DNA from: Pseudomonas fluorescens HK44
GTDB taxonomy: Bacteria > Pseudomonadota > Gammaproteobacteria > Pseudomonadales > Pseudomonadaceae
Assembly: GCF_000217955.3 (NCBI RefSeq)
Contig: NZ_AFOY02000015.1
Coordinates: 1,355,743 to 1,419,742 of the forward strand
Length of the DNA: 64,000 bases
Reading direction: 5' to 3'
In this document: positions 23,775 through 34,122 of the stretch, piece by piece
Layout: every line of letters begins with the position of its first letter
Numbering within the stretch: the first letter of the stretch is position 1
Position numbers and translations under genes: made by a program
The notes under the pieces: model-generated
Told to the model about the DNA's origin: nothing
What the model saw: only the letters and a program-made list of their open reading frames with translations
Databases searched by the model: none

Positions 23775-24764
23775 TCAGTGTGGTGGGCCAGCAATCGCCC
23801 AGGCGATCCTTGCCAGCTTGTTGGCCAGCGCGCAGACCACATGGTTGGAGTGATGGTGGGCCAATAGCTGCCGGACCCAGTCCGCCAGCCAGCCTTTCTG
23901 TCGGTCCAGTTGCATCAGGTAAACACGGGCACATTGGACAAGCAGGCGCCGCTGGTTGCGATCACCTCGCTTGCTGATGCCCAGCAGGACGGTCTTGCCG
24001 CCCGTAGAATGCTGTTTGGGTATCAGCCCGATTGAGGCCGAATAGCCTCGGCCGCATTTGAACTGCTTGCCATCGCCCAATTCGGCAGCCAGGACGCTGG
24101 AGGTGATCGGGCCTACGCAGGGCATGGTCATCAAACGAGCCGCCAGATCATCTTCGGCGGCCTGGCATTCCACTTCCTTGTCCAGCGTCTTGATCTGCCC
24201 ATCCAGATAGGTGAAGTGCTCCTGCAACCTCGTCAGAAGTTTTTTGATGGGCACAGGAATTGAACTCGCTTCAAGCCGAGCGGGCAGTTCTTTGATGGGC
24301 TTGAAGCCTGTGGCCAGACTGACGCCGACCTCCAAAAGCGCTGCGTGAATCCGATTGACGGTCGCGGTGCGCTCTTTGATGAACGAATCGCGTGTCGAGT
24401 TGAGCATGGCCAGCAGCTGCTGAGCCTGGGTTTTGGGGTGTACAAAGCGCATTGTTGGACGAGTCGCCGCCTCGCAGATCGCTCGGCATCAGCGAAGTCG
24501 TTTTTGTTGCTTTTCACGTAAGGGCGTACGAGATGCGGGGCAATGAGCTTGGGCGTATGTCCCAGCTTCGCGACCTCCTGCGCCATGAAGTGGGCTCCGC
24601 CGCAGGCTTCCATCACAACGGTGCAGGGTTCGAGATTCATCAGGTGCTGCATGAGCGCCGCACGAGTAAACTTTTTGCGGTAACTCATGACCACGATCAT
24701 CTTGCGCGTGTAGATGGAAAGAGTGTTTTCCCAGATCGATGGCGGCAATAGCTACTTTGTTCAT
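23775..24764 (-). pseudogene. IS110-family transposase, broken by two frameshifts
   Basis: Three reading-frame pieces make one transposase. MNKVAIAAIDLGKHSFHLHA (from 24764) gives the first DEDD segment. The frame then shifts near 24690 into a piece with VVMEACGGAHFMAQEVAKLG and KSNKNDFADAE, and shifts back near 24478 into the C-terminal half with MPCVGPITSSVLAAELGDG and the serine region GLIPKQHSTGGKTVLLGISK. First and last pieces share a frame, so the two lesions sum to a multiple of three; a lost G in GAGGCGATC explains the second. The flanks (23494-23774 and 24765-24876) hold no other gene; a hairpin with GCCCCCTG/CAGGGGGC arms lies at about 24783-24821. Element ends were not resolved. 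Confidence 0.88.
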
Positions 24765-24876
24765 GGCAACGGTCTCCGATGAGCCCCCTGCGAAAGCTTA
24801 GTGGGCGATCACAGGGGGCGGCGGGGGTAGCCATTTCATTATTTGATCTGCGTTGCCTATGGACAGTGTCCAGAAC

Positions 24877-25791
24877 TCAACCTTTGACTGCGCGCCAGAT
24901 TTTGCCCACCGCTGTCACACCCGCCAATACCACCGCTCCGGCAATAATCCCCGCTGCCGCGTTGAGCAAGCCCGGCACGATCCACGACATGCCGCCGACG
25001 CTCTGACTCACACCTTCAATCCAGTGATGCACCGCCGGCACGCCATGGGTCAGGATCCCGCCGCCGACCAGGAACATCGCCGCCGTGCCGATCACCGAGA
25101 GGCTTTTCATCATGTATGGCGCGGCGCGCAGGATGGCGCCGCCGATGCTTTTGGCCATTTGCCCGGGCTTGCGGGTCAGCCACAGGCCGAGGTCGTCGAG
25201 CTTGACGATGCCTGCCACCAGACCGTAAACGCCGACTGTCATGACGATAGCGATGCCTGAGACCACGATCACCTGCTGCATCAGCGTTGCACCGGCCACG
25301 GTGCCAAGCGTGATGGCGATGATTTCAGCCGAAAGAATGAAGTCGGTGCGCACCGCACCTTTGATCTTGTCCTGCTCGTACGCCACCAGATCTGTCGCCG
25401 GATCAGCAACGGCTTCGACCCATTGCGCGTGTTCCGCCTGATCCTCAGCCTTGCTGTGAAGGACCGTGTGGGCAAGTTTTTCGAAGCCTTCAAAACACAA
25501 GTAGGCGCCGCCGACCATCAACAAGGGTGTCACCAGCCAAGGGATGAATGCACTGATCGCCAGCGCTGACGGCACCAGAATCAGTTTGTTGCGAAACGAA
25601 CCCTTGGCCACGGCCCAGACCACCGGAATTTCCCGCTCAGCGCGGACACCGGATACCTGCTGGGCGTTGAGCGCCAAGTCGTCGCCGAGCACCCCGGCGG
25701 TCTTCTTCGCGGCCATCTTGGTCATCAACGCGACGTCGTCGAGTACGGCGGCGATATCGTCGATCAGCACCAGCAAACTGCTTCCAGCCAT
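24877..25791 (-). CDS. yedI: DUF808 family inner-membrane protein (YedI-like)
   Basis: A 304-residue integral membrane protein starting MAGSSLLVLIDDIAAVLDDV, which is the DUF808 signature, followed by MTKMAAKKTAGVLGDDLALNA and about six membrane helices. The family is widespread but its function is unknown. The gene lies directly beside the IS110 remnant; the insertion appears not to have damaged it, since the stop is before the IS flank. It is transcribed away from the TetR gene at 25925. Confidence 0.9.
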   Translation of the reverse strand: MAGSSLLVLIDDIAAVLDDVALMTKMAAKKTAGVLGDDLALNAQQVSGVRAEREIPVVWAVAKGSFRNKLILVPSALAISAFIPWLVTPLLMVGGAYLCFEGFEKLAHTVLHSKAEDQAEHAQWVEAVADPATDLVAYEQDKIKGAVRTDFILSAEIIAITLGTVAGATLMQQVIVVSGIAIVMTVGVYGLVAGIVKLDDLGLWLTRKPGQMAKSIGGAILRAAPYMMKSLSVIGTAAMFLVGGGILTHGVPAVHHWIEGVSQSVGGMSWIVPGLLNAAAGIIAGAVVLAGVTAVGKIWRAVKG

Positions 25792-25924
25792 GGATTATGG
25801 TTTCCTTCGGGAATGAATGGTGCGCAGCATAGCGTGTCGCGGCGCTCAAGGGCGTTCTTGAGCGCTGCGCGAGGCCGGTGCTACCATGCGCAACCGCCAG
25901 TATCGGCAAGGAATCACCTGGTTT

Positions 25925-26533
25925 ATGAGCACTATCCGCGAGCGCAATAAAGAACTGATCCTGCGTGCCGCCAGTGAAGAGTTTGCCGACAAAGGCTTCG
26001 CTGCGACCAAAACCAGTGACATCGCGGCCAAGGCGGGGTTGCCCAAGCCCAACGTCTATTACTACTTCAAATCCAAGGAAAACCTCTACCGCGAGGTCCT
26101 TGAAAGCATCATCGAGCCGATTCTCCAGGCCTCGACGCCGTTCAACGCTGACGGTGTGCCGAGCGACGTGCTCAGCGGCTACATTCGCTCGAAGATCCAT
26201 ATTTCCCGCGACCTGCCGTTCGCGTCCAAGGTGTTTGCCAGCGAGATCATGCACGGTGCGCCGCACCTGAGCGCCGACCTGGTCGAACAGCTCAACGCCC
26301 AGGCCAAGCACAACATCGACTGCATCCAGACCTGGATCGATCGCGGCCAGATCGCCCCGATCGACCCCAACCACCTGATGTTCAGCATCTGGGCCGCGAC
26401 CCAGACCTACGCCGACTTCGACTGGCAGATCTCCGCCGTCACCGGCAAGGCCAAGCTGGATGAAAGCGACTACGAAGCGGCGGCGCAGACCATTATCCGG
26501 TTGGTGCTCAAGGGCTGCGAGCCGGATCGTTAG
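25925..26533 (+). CDS. TetR/AcrR family transcriptional regulator with RutR-like C-terminal domain
   Basis: A 202-residue regulator. The N-terminal TetR helix-turn-helix is clear (LILRAASEEFADKGFAATKT, then SDIAAKAGLPKPNVYYYFKS). The ligand domain, with FASKVFASEIMHGAPHL and IWAATQTYADFDWQISAVTG, resembles the YcdC/RutR C-terminal family, whose characterised member senses pyrimidines. The start is the ATG at 25925, chosen over an upstream in-frame ATG because it matches the family N-terminus. It is divergent from the DUF808 gene, which is its most obvious candidate target. Ligand unknown. Confidence 0.9.
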   Translation: MSTIRERNKELILRAASEEFADKGFAATKTSDIAAKAGLPKPNVYYYFKSKENLYREVLESIIEPILQASTPFNADGVPSDVLSGYIRSKIHISRDLPFASKVFASEIMHGAPHLSADLVEQLNAQAKHNIDCIQTWIDRGQIAPIDPNHLMFSIWAATQTYADFDWQISAVTGKAKLDESDYEAAAQTIIRLVLKGCEPDR

Positions 26534-26546
26534 ACCGCGGCGCGCC

Positions 26547-26624
26547 CATCGCGAGCAGGCTCGCTCCCACAAGGGATTTGTGAACACAGGAGATTCAGTG
26601 TGGGAGCGAGCCTGCTCGCGATGG
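26547..26624. repeat. REPIN with arms in reversed order
   Basis: The left arm reads CATCGCGAGCAGGCTCGCTC and the right arm GAGCGAGCCTGCTCGCGATG. The outer ends are therefore the CGCGAT ends, the opposite of the other REPINs in the window, whose outer ends are TGTGGG. The spacer is about 30 bases. It sits between the convergent TetR and glcG-like genes. Confidence 0.88.
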
Positions 26625-26645
26625 CGGTAGTTCATTCACCAAAAA

Positions 26646-27086
26646 TCAGGCAGTCACCCCAGCATCCGCCCGCAACCCCTGTTCCTCGATGGCGCTGATT
26701 GCGCATTGCTCGTCGATGTCCGAGGTGTCGCCGCTGATGCCGATGGCCCCCAGCACAACCCCATCCTGATCACGAATCAGCACCCCGCCCGGCGCGGGTA
26801 CCACGCTGCCCTGCCCCAGGCTGTTAAGCGCGGCGATAAACGCCGGACGCTGTTGCGCATCCAGTGCCAATAGCCGCGAGCCCTTGCCCAGCGCGATCGC
26901 GCCCCAGGCTTTGCCGATGGCGATCTGTGGACGAAGCAGGCTGGCGCCGTCTTCGCGTTGCAAGCTCAACAAATGCCCGCCCGCATCGAGTACTGCAATG
27001 GTCAGCGGTGCCGCGGCGATCTTGCGCCCGAAGGCGATGGCCTGACCGGTCAGGCTGACTGCGACTTTCAAGGTTAAAGCGCTCAT
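26646..27086 (-). CDS. glcG: GlcG/HbpS family protein
   Basis: A 146-residue single-domain protein of the GlcG/HbpS (DUF336) family: APLTIAVLDAGGHLLSLQRE, IAIGKAWGAIALGKGSR and VPAPGGVLIRDQDGVVLGAI are characteristic. Characterised members bind haem or small ligands, and genes of this family often accompany glycolate/glyoxylate genes. Here it is divergent from gcl across a 267-bp interval with two TTGTATACAA palindromes, so shared regulation is likely. The start is the ATG at 27086; a longer in-frame extension runs into the regulatory region and was rejected. Confidence 0.88.
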   Translation of the reverse strand: MSALTLKVAVSLTGQAIAFGRKIAAAPLTIAVLDAGGHLLSLQREDGASLLRPQIAIGKAWGAIALGKGSRLLALDAQQRPAFIAALNSLGQGSVVPAPGGVLIRDQDGVVLGAIGISGDTSDIDEQCAISAIEEQGLRADAGVTA

Positions 27087-27177
27087 GGGTGCCGTCCTTA
27101 TCTTGTTATGGGAAAGCCTTTGGGGTTCTTTTTGCTCCGAAGCCCGATGCAACAAATAGAACACAATGAATTATTTT

Positions 27178-27187
27178 TTGTATACAA
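27178..27187. promoter_or_regulatory. TTGTATACAA palindrome, glcG-proximal copy
   Basis: A perfect 10-bp palindrome 91 bases upstream of the glcG-like start. Its GTATAC core fits the GT-N(0-1)-AC half-site pattern of GntR-family operators. A second identical copy lies 139 bases away, next to gcl. Operator function is inferred from repetition and position. Confidence 0.55.
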
Positions 27188-27316
27188 TAATTCTCTAAAT
27201 GCGGCTCATGCGACGAAACGCCACAGTGTTTATGGCCCTCCGACGAATGAAACAGCCGCTTGAGAAAATGGATTGACCTGCGCCGTCCGCCATGAATACA
27301 CTCTGCGCAAAGCCAC

Positions 27317-27326
27317 TTGTATACAA
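27317..27326. promoter_or_regulatory. TTGTATACAA palindrome, gcl-proximal copy
   Basis: The identical 10-bp palindrome, 27 bases before the gcl ATG, placed where a repressor would block transcription or early elongation of the gcl operon. Two exact copies in one 267-bp divergent interval are unlikely by chance. Confidence 0.6.
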
Positions 27327-27353
27327 TTACAAAACGTAAAGAGGCACAAAACC

Positions 27354-29129
<1,776 letters not shown>

Positions 29130-29142
29130 TGATCGTTCCCCT

Positions 29143-29232
29143 TGTGGGAGCGAGCCTGCTCGCGATGACTGCTTCACATCCAACAAAGATGTTGGCCGGT
29201 ACAGCGCTTTCGCGAGCAAGCTCGCTCCCACA
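29143..29232. repeat. REPIN in the gcl-hyi gap
   Basis: TGTGGGAGCGAGCCTGCTCG and its reverse complement (TCGCGAGCAAGCTCGCTCCC) are inverted around about 40 bases. It starts 14 bases after the gcl stop, and the hyi ribosome site (AGGAGACC) begins soon after its end. Confidence 0.92.
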
Positions 29233-29259
29233 GGGGCCTCACATTTACAGGAGACCACC

Positions 29260-30042
29260 ATGCCGCGTTTCGCAGCCAACCTGTCCATGCTGTTTACCGA
29301 GCAGGATTTTCTTGCCCGCTTTGAGGCGGCCGCCAAAGCCGGCTTCAGCGGTGTCGAATACCTGTTCCCTTACGATTTCAGCTCCGCCGAGATCAAGGCT
29401 CAACTGGATGCCAACGGTCTGACCCAAGTGCTGTTCAACCTGCCGGCCGGTGACTGGGCCAAAGGTGAACGCGGGATCGCCTGCCATCCGGATCGCGTGG
29501 AAGGGTTCCGCGCTGGCGTCGATCTGGCGATCGCTTATGCGCAGGTTCTGGGCAACACCCAAGTCAACTGCCTGGCCGGTATCCGCCCACAAGGCGTCGA
29601 CGATGCCACCGTGGAAAAGACCTTTGTCGCCAACCTCAAATATGCTGCTGACAAGCTCCAAGCGGTGGGCATCAAACTGGTGATGGAAGCCATCAATACC
29701 CGCGACATCCCGGGCTTCTACCTGAACAACACCGCTCAGGCACTGTCGATTCGCGAACAAGTAGGCAGCGCCAACCTGTTCCTGCAATACGACATCTACC
29801 ACATGCAAATCATGGAGGGCGACCTGGCCCGCACCATGGCCACGCACCTGGCTGAGATCAATCACATTCAACTGGCCGACAACCCGGGCCGCAACGAACC
29901 GGGCACCGGTGAAATCAACTACCGCTTCCTGTTCGAACACCTGGACCGCATCGGTTACCAGGGCTGGGTCGGTTGTGAATACAAACCGCTGACCACCACT
30001 GAAGCGGGCCTTGGCTGGCTGAAAACCCATAACGCAATCTAA
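29260..30042 (+). CDS. hyi: Hydroxypyruvate isomerase
   Basis: Interconverts hydroxypyruvate and tartronate semialdehyde. The 260-residue TIM-barrel protein starts MPRFAANLSMLFTEQDFLAR, the standard Hyi N-terminus. Metal-binding and catalytic segments are visible: KLVMEAINTRDIPGFYL (Glu), QYDIYHMQIMEGDL (Asp/His), HIQLADNPGRNEPGTGEINY and GCEYKPL (Glu). It is the second gene of the gcl operon, after a 130-bp gap with a REPIN. Confidence 0.96.
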   Translation: MPRFAANLSMLFTEQDFLARFEAAAKAGFSGVEYLFPYDFSSAEIKAQLDANGLTQVLFNLPAGDWAKGERGIACHPDRVEGFRAGVDLAIAYAQVLGNTQVNCLAGIRPQGVDDATVEKTFVANLKYAADKLQAVGIKLVMEAINTRDIPGFYLNNTAQALSIREQVGSANLFLQYDIYHMQIMEGDLARTMATHLAEINHIQLADNPGRNEPGTGEINYRFLFEHLDRIGYQGWVGCEYKPLTTTEAGLGWLKTHNAI

Positions 30043-30051
30043 AGCGAAACC

Positions 30052-30155
30052 TGTGGGAGCGAGCCTGCTCGCGATAGCGGTGTAACAGGCAACAGAGATG
30101 TCGAATGTTATGGCCTCATCGTCGGAACGACGCCCGGAGCAAGCTTGCTCCCACA
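30052..30155. repeat. REPIN in the hyi-glxR gap
   Basis: The left arm TGTGGGAGCGAGCCTGCTCG and a slightly diverged right arm GGAGCAAGCTTGCTCCCACA are inverted. It begins 9 bases after the hyi stop within a 166-bp gap. Confidence 0.9.
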
Positions 30156-30208
30156 AAAGCAGCGCTCCCCTATTTGCTTGAGCAACATAAAAACAAGAGG
30201 ATTTTCTC

Positions 30209-31099
30209 ATGGCTAAAATCGGATTTATCGGCACCGGCATCATGGGCCACCCAATGGCGTTGAACCTGCAGAAAGCCGGTCACAGCCTGTTCCTGTCGGC
30301 GCACCACGACCCTGCTCCGGCTGACCTGGTCGCCGCTGGCGCGGTCGCTCTGGCGAGCCCGAAAGAAGTCGCTCAGGAAGCCGAATTCATCATCATCATG
30401 GTGCCGGATACCCCACAAGTCGACGACGTGCTGTTCCGTGCCGATGGCGTTGCCGCCGGTGTTGGCAAAGGCAAAGTGGTCATCGACATGAGCTCGATCT
30501 CGCCGACCGCGACCAAAGCCTTCGCGGCGAAGATCAACGAGAAAAGCGCGCAATACCTCGACGCTCCGGTGTCCGGGGGTGAAGTCGGCGCTAAAGCCGC
30601 GACCCTGAGCATCATGGTCGGTGGCGACAGCGATGCTTTCGAACGCGCGCTGCCATTGTTCCAGAGCATGGGCAAGAACATCACCCTGGTCGGCGGCAAT
30701 GGCGACGGTCAAACCGCCAAAGTGGCGAACCAGATCATCGTGGCCCTGAACATCCAGGCCGTGGCCGAAGCCCTGCTGTTCGCCTCGAAAAACGGTGCTG
30801 ATCCCGCCAAGGTGCGTGAGGCGCTGATGGGCGGTTTCGCCTCCTCGAAGATCCTTGAAGTACACGGCGAGCGCATGATCAAGGGCACCTTCGATCCAGG
30901 CTTCCGCATCAGCCTGCATCAGAAGGACCTCAACCTGGCGCTGGCCGGTGCGCGCGAGCTGGGTATCAACCTGCCCAACACCGCAGGCACCCAGCAAGTG
31001 TTCAGCACCTGCGCGGCCATCGGTGGCAGCAACTGGGACCACTCGGCGCTGATCAAGGGTCTGGAACACATGGCGAATTTCTCGATTCGCGATAAGTAA
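30209..31099 (+). CDS. glxR: 2-hydroxy-3-oxopropionate (tartronate semialdehyde) reductase
   Basis: NAD(P)H-dependent reduction of tartronate semialdehyde to D-glycerate. The 296-residue beta-hydroxyacid dehydrogenase starts MAKIGFIGTGIMGHPMALNL with the Rossmann GXGXXG (GTGIMG). The substrate-binding DAPVSGGEVGAKAATLSIMV is conserved, and the catalytic lysine lies in GQTAKVANQIIVALN. It is the third gene of the gcl operon. Confidence 0.97.
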   Translation: MAKIGFIGTGIMGHPMALNLQKAGHSLFLSAHHDPAPADLVAAGAVALASPKEVAQEAEFIIIMVPDTPQVDDVLFRADGVAAGVGKGKVVIDMSSISPTATKAFAAKINEKSAQYLDAPVSGGEVGAKAATLSIMVGGDSDAFERALPLFQSMGKNITLVGGNGDGQTAKVANQIIVALNIQAVAEALLFASKNGADPAKVREALMGGFASSKILEVHGERMIKGTFDPGFRISLHQKDLNLALAGARELGINLPNTAGTQQVFSTCAAIGGSNWDHSALIKGLEHMANFSIRDK

Positions 31100-31115
31100 G
31101 CCCAGCCCCAAAACC

Positions 31116-31202
31116 TGTGGGAGCGAGCCTGCTCGCGATGGAATCACCGCGATGTACCTGAAACACCGTGGTGCCTGAATCGCGAGCAGGCTCGCTCCCA
31201 CA
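31116..31202. repeat. REPIN in the glxR-ttuD gap
   Basis: TGTGGGAGCGAGCCTGCTCG and its inverted copy ending GCTCGCTCCCACA are separated by about 35 bases. It starts 16 bases after the glxR stop in a 149-bp gap. It is the third REPIN within this operon. Confidence 0.92.
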
Positions 31203-31248
31203 GGGAACCGAGTTGCCCTCCAAATAACAAGAATTCCGGGAGCCCGCC

Positions 31249-32529
31249 ATGTCGGTCGATCCGCAACAATTCCTGCGCGAGCTGTTTGCCACAGCCATCG
31301 ACGCGGCCCATCCGCAGCATGTCCTCGAAGCCCATTTACCGAAAGATCGCAGCGGTCGGGTGATCGTGATTGGTGCCGGCAAAGCCGCCGCAGCCATGGC
31401 CCAGGTGGTCGAGCGCTGCTGGCAGGGTGAAGTGTCTGGCCTGGTAGTCACCCGCTACGGTCACGGCGCCCCTTGTGAACAAATCGAAGTGGTCGAAGCC
31501 GCCCACCCGGTGCCTGATGCGGCCGGTCTGGCCGTGGCCAAACGGGTGCTGGAACGGGTCAGCAATCTGACCGAAGACGACCGGGTAATCTTCCTGCTCT
31601 CGGGCGGTGGTTCGGCCCTGCTCGCCCTGCCCGCAGCCGGCATCACTCTGGCCGACAAACAGGCGATCAACAAAGCCCTGCTCAAATCCGGCGCAACCAT
31701 CGGCGAGATGAACTGCGTGCGCAAACACCTCTCGGCGATCAAGGGCGGCCGCCTCGGTAAAGCCTGCTGGCCAGCGACGGTTTATACCTACGCGATTTCC
31801 GATGTCCCGGGCGACCTCGCTACCGTAATCGCTTCCGGCCCGACCGTCGCCGATCCGAGTACCTCGGCCGAAGCCCTGACGATCCTCAAGCGCTACGCCA
31901 TCGAGGTTCCGGCGTCGGTGCGCAGCTGGTTGCAAAGCCCTGAATCGGAAACCGTAAAACCGGGTGATCCGAGCCTTGCCCGCAGTCATTTCCAGTTGAT
32001 CGCCCGCCCACAGCAATCCCTGGAAGCGGCAGCGGTGAAAGCCCGCCAGGCCGGTTTCAGCCCGTTGATCCTCGGCGATCTGGAAGGCGAATCCCGCGAA
32101 GTGGCGAAAGTCCACGCCGGGATCGCGCGCCAGGTGGTGCTGCACGGTCAGCCGTTGGCGGCGCCCTGCGTGATTCTCTCCGGCGGCGAAACCACCGTCA
32201 CCGTGCGCGGCAATGGTCGTGGCGGACGCAACGCCGAGTTCCTGCTGAGCCTGACCGACAGCCTCAAAGGCCTGCCCGGCGTTTACGCGCTGGCCGGTGA
32301 TACCGATGGCATCGACGGCTCCGAAGACAACGCCGGCGCCATCATGACCCCGGACAGCTACACCCGCGCCACGGCTCTCGGTTTGAGCGCCAGCGACGAG
32401 TTGGACAACAACAATGGCTATGGCTATTTCGCAGCGCTCGACGGGCTGATCGTCACCGAGCCAACACGTACCAACGTCAACGACTTCCGCGCCATCCTGA
32501 TCCTCGAGAGCCCTGAACATGACGCCTGA
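31249..32529 (+). CDS. ttuD: MOFRL-family glycerate 2-kinase / hydroxypyruvate reductase (TtuD)
   Basis: A 426-residue protein of the GckA/TtuD (MOFRL) family, which phosphorylates glycerate at C2 and is often annotated as hydroxypyruvate reductase. Features are the glycine-rich VIVIGAGKAAAAMAQVVE, LLSGGGSALLALPAAGITL, and the C-terminal MOFRL-type block GGETTVTVRGNGRGGRNAE with ALAGDTDGIDGSEDNAGA. In this operon it would turn glycerate from GlxR into 2-phosphoglycerate on the way to pyruvate. It overlaps pyk by 11 bases, which favours the kinase reading. The name follows Pseudomonas convention. Confidence 0.9.
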   Translation: MSVDPQQFLRELFATAIDAAHPQHVLEAHLPKDRSGRVIVIGAGKAAAAMAQVVERCWQGEVSGLVVTRYGHGAPCEQIEVVEAAHPVPDAAGLAVAKRVLERVSNLTEDDRVIFLLSGGGSALLALPAAGITLADKQAINKALLKSGATIGEMNCVRKHLSAIKGGRLGKACWPATVYTYAISDVPGDLATVIASGPTVADPSTSAEALTILKRYAIEVPASVRSWLQSPESETVKPGDPSLARSHFQLIARPQQSLEAAAVKARQAGFSPLILGDLEGESREVAKVHAGIARQVVLHGQPLAAPCVILSGGETTVTVRGNGRGGRNAEFLLSLTDSLKGLPGVYALAGDTDGIDGSEDNAGAIMTPDSYTRATALGLSASDELDNNNGYGYFAALDGLIVTEPTRTNVNDFRAILILESPEHDA

Positions 32530-33934
32530 TAAAAAGGTCAAAATCCTCGCCACCCTCGGCCCAGCCACCGAGGGTATTGATGACATCCGCGAGTTGGTCG
32601 AAGCCGGGGTGAACATCTTTCGCCTGAACTTCAGCCATGGCGATCACGCTGACCACGCCCAGCGTTACCAATGGATCCGTGAAGTCGAGCGCCAGCTCAA
32701 TTACCCGCTCGGCATTCTGATGGACCTGCAAGGTCCGAAGCTGCGGGTCGGCCAGTTTGCCGAGGGCAAGGTACAACTGGTGCGCGGTCAGGCCCTGCGC
32801 CTGGACCTCGACGCCACGCCAGGTGACGAACGTCGGGTCAACCTGCCGCACCCGGAAATCATCGCCGCGCTGGAGCCCGGCATGGACCTGCTGCTGGACG
32901 ACGGCAAACTGCGTTTGCGGGTGGTGACCAAGTACGCCGATGCCATCGACACCACGGTGCTCAATGGCGGCGAGTTGTCGGACCGCAAAGGCGTCAACGT
33001 GCCGCAAGCGGTGCTCGACCTCAGTCCGCTGACCGCCAAGGATCGTCGCGACCTGAGTTTCGGTCTGGAGCTGGGTGTCGATTGGGTCGCGCTGTCATTT
33101 GTGCAGCGTCCTGAAGACATTCGTGAAGCGCGCGCGCTGATCGGCAACAAAGCCTTTTTGATGGCGAAAATCGAGAAGCCGTCGGCCGTTGAACAACTGC
33201 GCGAAATCGCCAAACTGAGCGACGCGATCATGGTTGCTCGTGGCGATCTGGGCGTGGAAGTACCGGCCGAGAGCGTGCCGCAGATCCAGAAAGACATCAT
33301 CAGCACCTGCCGTCAGCTCGGTAAGCCGGTGGTGGTGGCGACGCAGATGCTTGAGTCGATGCGCTTCTCTCCGGCGCCGACACGGGCCGAGGTAACCGAT
33401 GTCGCCAACGCGGTTGCAGAAGGTGCGGATGCGGTAATGCTCTCGGCGGAGACCGCTTCTGGCGATTACCCGCTCGAAGCGGTGCAGATGATGAGCAAGA
33501 TCATCCGTCAGGTCGAAAGCGGCCCTGATTATCAGGCGCAACTGGATGTCAGCCGGCCAAAAGCCGAAGCCACTACCTCGGACGCTATCAGCTGCGCGAT
33601 CCGCCGAATCAGCTACATCCTGCCGGTGGCGGTGCTGGTGAACTACAGCGAGTCCGGCAGTTCGAGTTTGCGTGCGGCGCGGGAGCGGCCAGCAGTACCG
33701 ATCCTCAACCTGACGCCGAACCTGCAAACCGCTCGGCGCTTGAGCGTGGCGTGGGGTGTGCACTCGGTGGTCAATGATCGATTGCGGCAGGTCGATGAGG
33801 TATGCTCCACCGCACTGGAAATCGCCCAGGCACAAGGCATGGCCCAGCGTGGCGACACGTTGTTGATCACTGCGGGCGTGCCTTTCGGTCAGCCGGGATC
33901 CACTAACTCGTTGCGCATCGAGACGTTGATTTAG
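32519..33934 (+). CDS. pykF: Pyruvate kinase
   Basis: Converts phosphoenolpyruvate and ADP to pyruvate and ATP. The 471-residue protein starts MTPDKKVKILATLGPATEGI and has NIFRLNFSHGD (catalytic Arg/Asn), the FLMAKIEKPSAVEQ lysine region, MVARGDLGVE (metal site) and KPVVVATQMLESM. The C-terminal allosteric domain is present. Its ATG lies inside the end of ttuD (11-bp overlap), so this copy is dedicated to the glyoxylate/glycerate route rather than general glycolysis. That specialisation is inferred. Confidence 0.96.
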   Translation: MTPDKKVKILATLGPATEGIDDIRELVEAGVNIFRLNFSHGDHADHAQRYQWIREVERQLNYPLGILMDLQGPKLRVGQFAEGKVQLVRGQALRLDLDATPGDERRVNLPHPEIIAALEPGMDLLLDDGKLRLRVVTKYADAIDTTVLNGGELSDRKGVNVPQAVLDLSPLTAKDRRDLSFGLELGVDWVALSFVQRPEDIREARALIGNKAFLMAKIEKPSAVEQLREIAKLSDAIMVARGDLGVEVPAESVPQIQKDIISTCRQLGKPVVVATQMLESMRFSPAPTRAEVTDVANAVAEGADAVMLSAETASGDYPLEAVQMMSKIIRQVESGPDYQAQLDVSRPKAEATTSDAISCAIRRISYILPVAVLVNYSESGSSSLRAARERPAVPILNLTPNLQTARRLSVAWGVHSVVNDRLRQVDEVCSTALEIAQAQGMAQRGDTLLITAGVPFGQPGSTNSLRIETLI

Positions 33935-33945
33935 CGAACTGCCCT

Positions 33946-34075
33946 TGTGGCGAGGGAGCTTGCTCCCGCTCGACTGCGCAGCAGTCGTGATACGTAATCC
34001 CGATTCCCCCTATAAAAACCCGGGATACGTTTTGGGGCCGCTCCGCGACCCAGCGGGAGCAAGCTCCCTCGCCAC
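33946..34075. repeat. Long REP-type inverted repeat after pyk
   Basis: The left arm TTGTGGCGAGGGAGCTTGCT and the right arm AGCAAGCTCCCTCGCCAC are inverted about 80 bases apart, with an inner ATCCCG/CGGGAT pairing. This is the GTGGCGAGGG family, also seen at 20581 and 48149. Confidence 0.88.
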
Positions 34076-34122
34076 GGGCTTGATGCAACACCTTGGTGCT
34101 TCCTCTGCCCTTAGACCCCATC

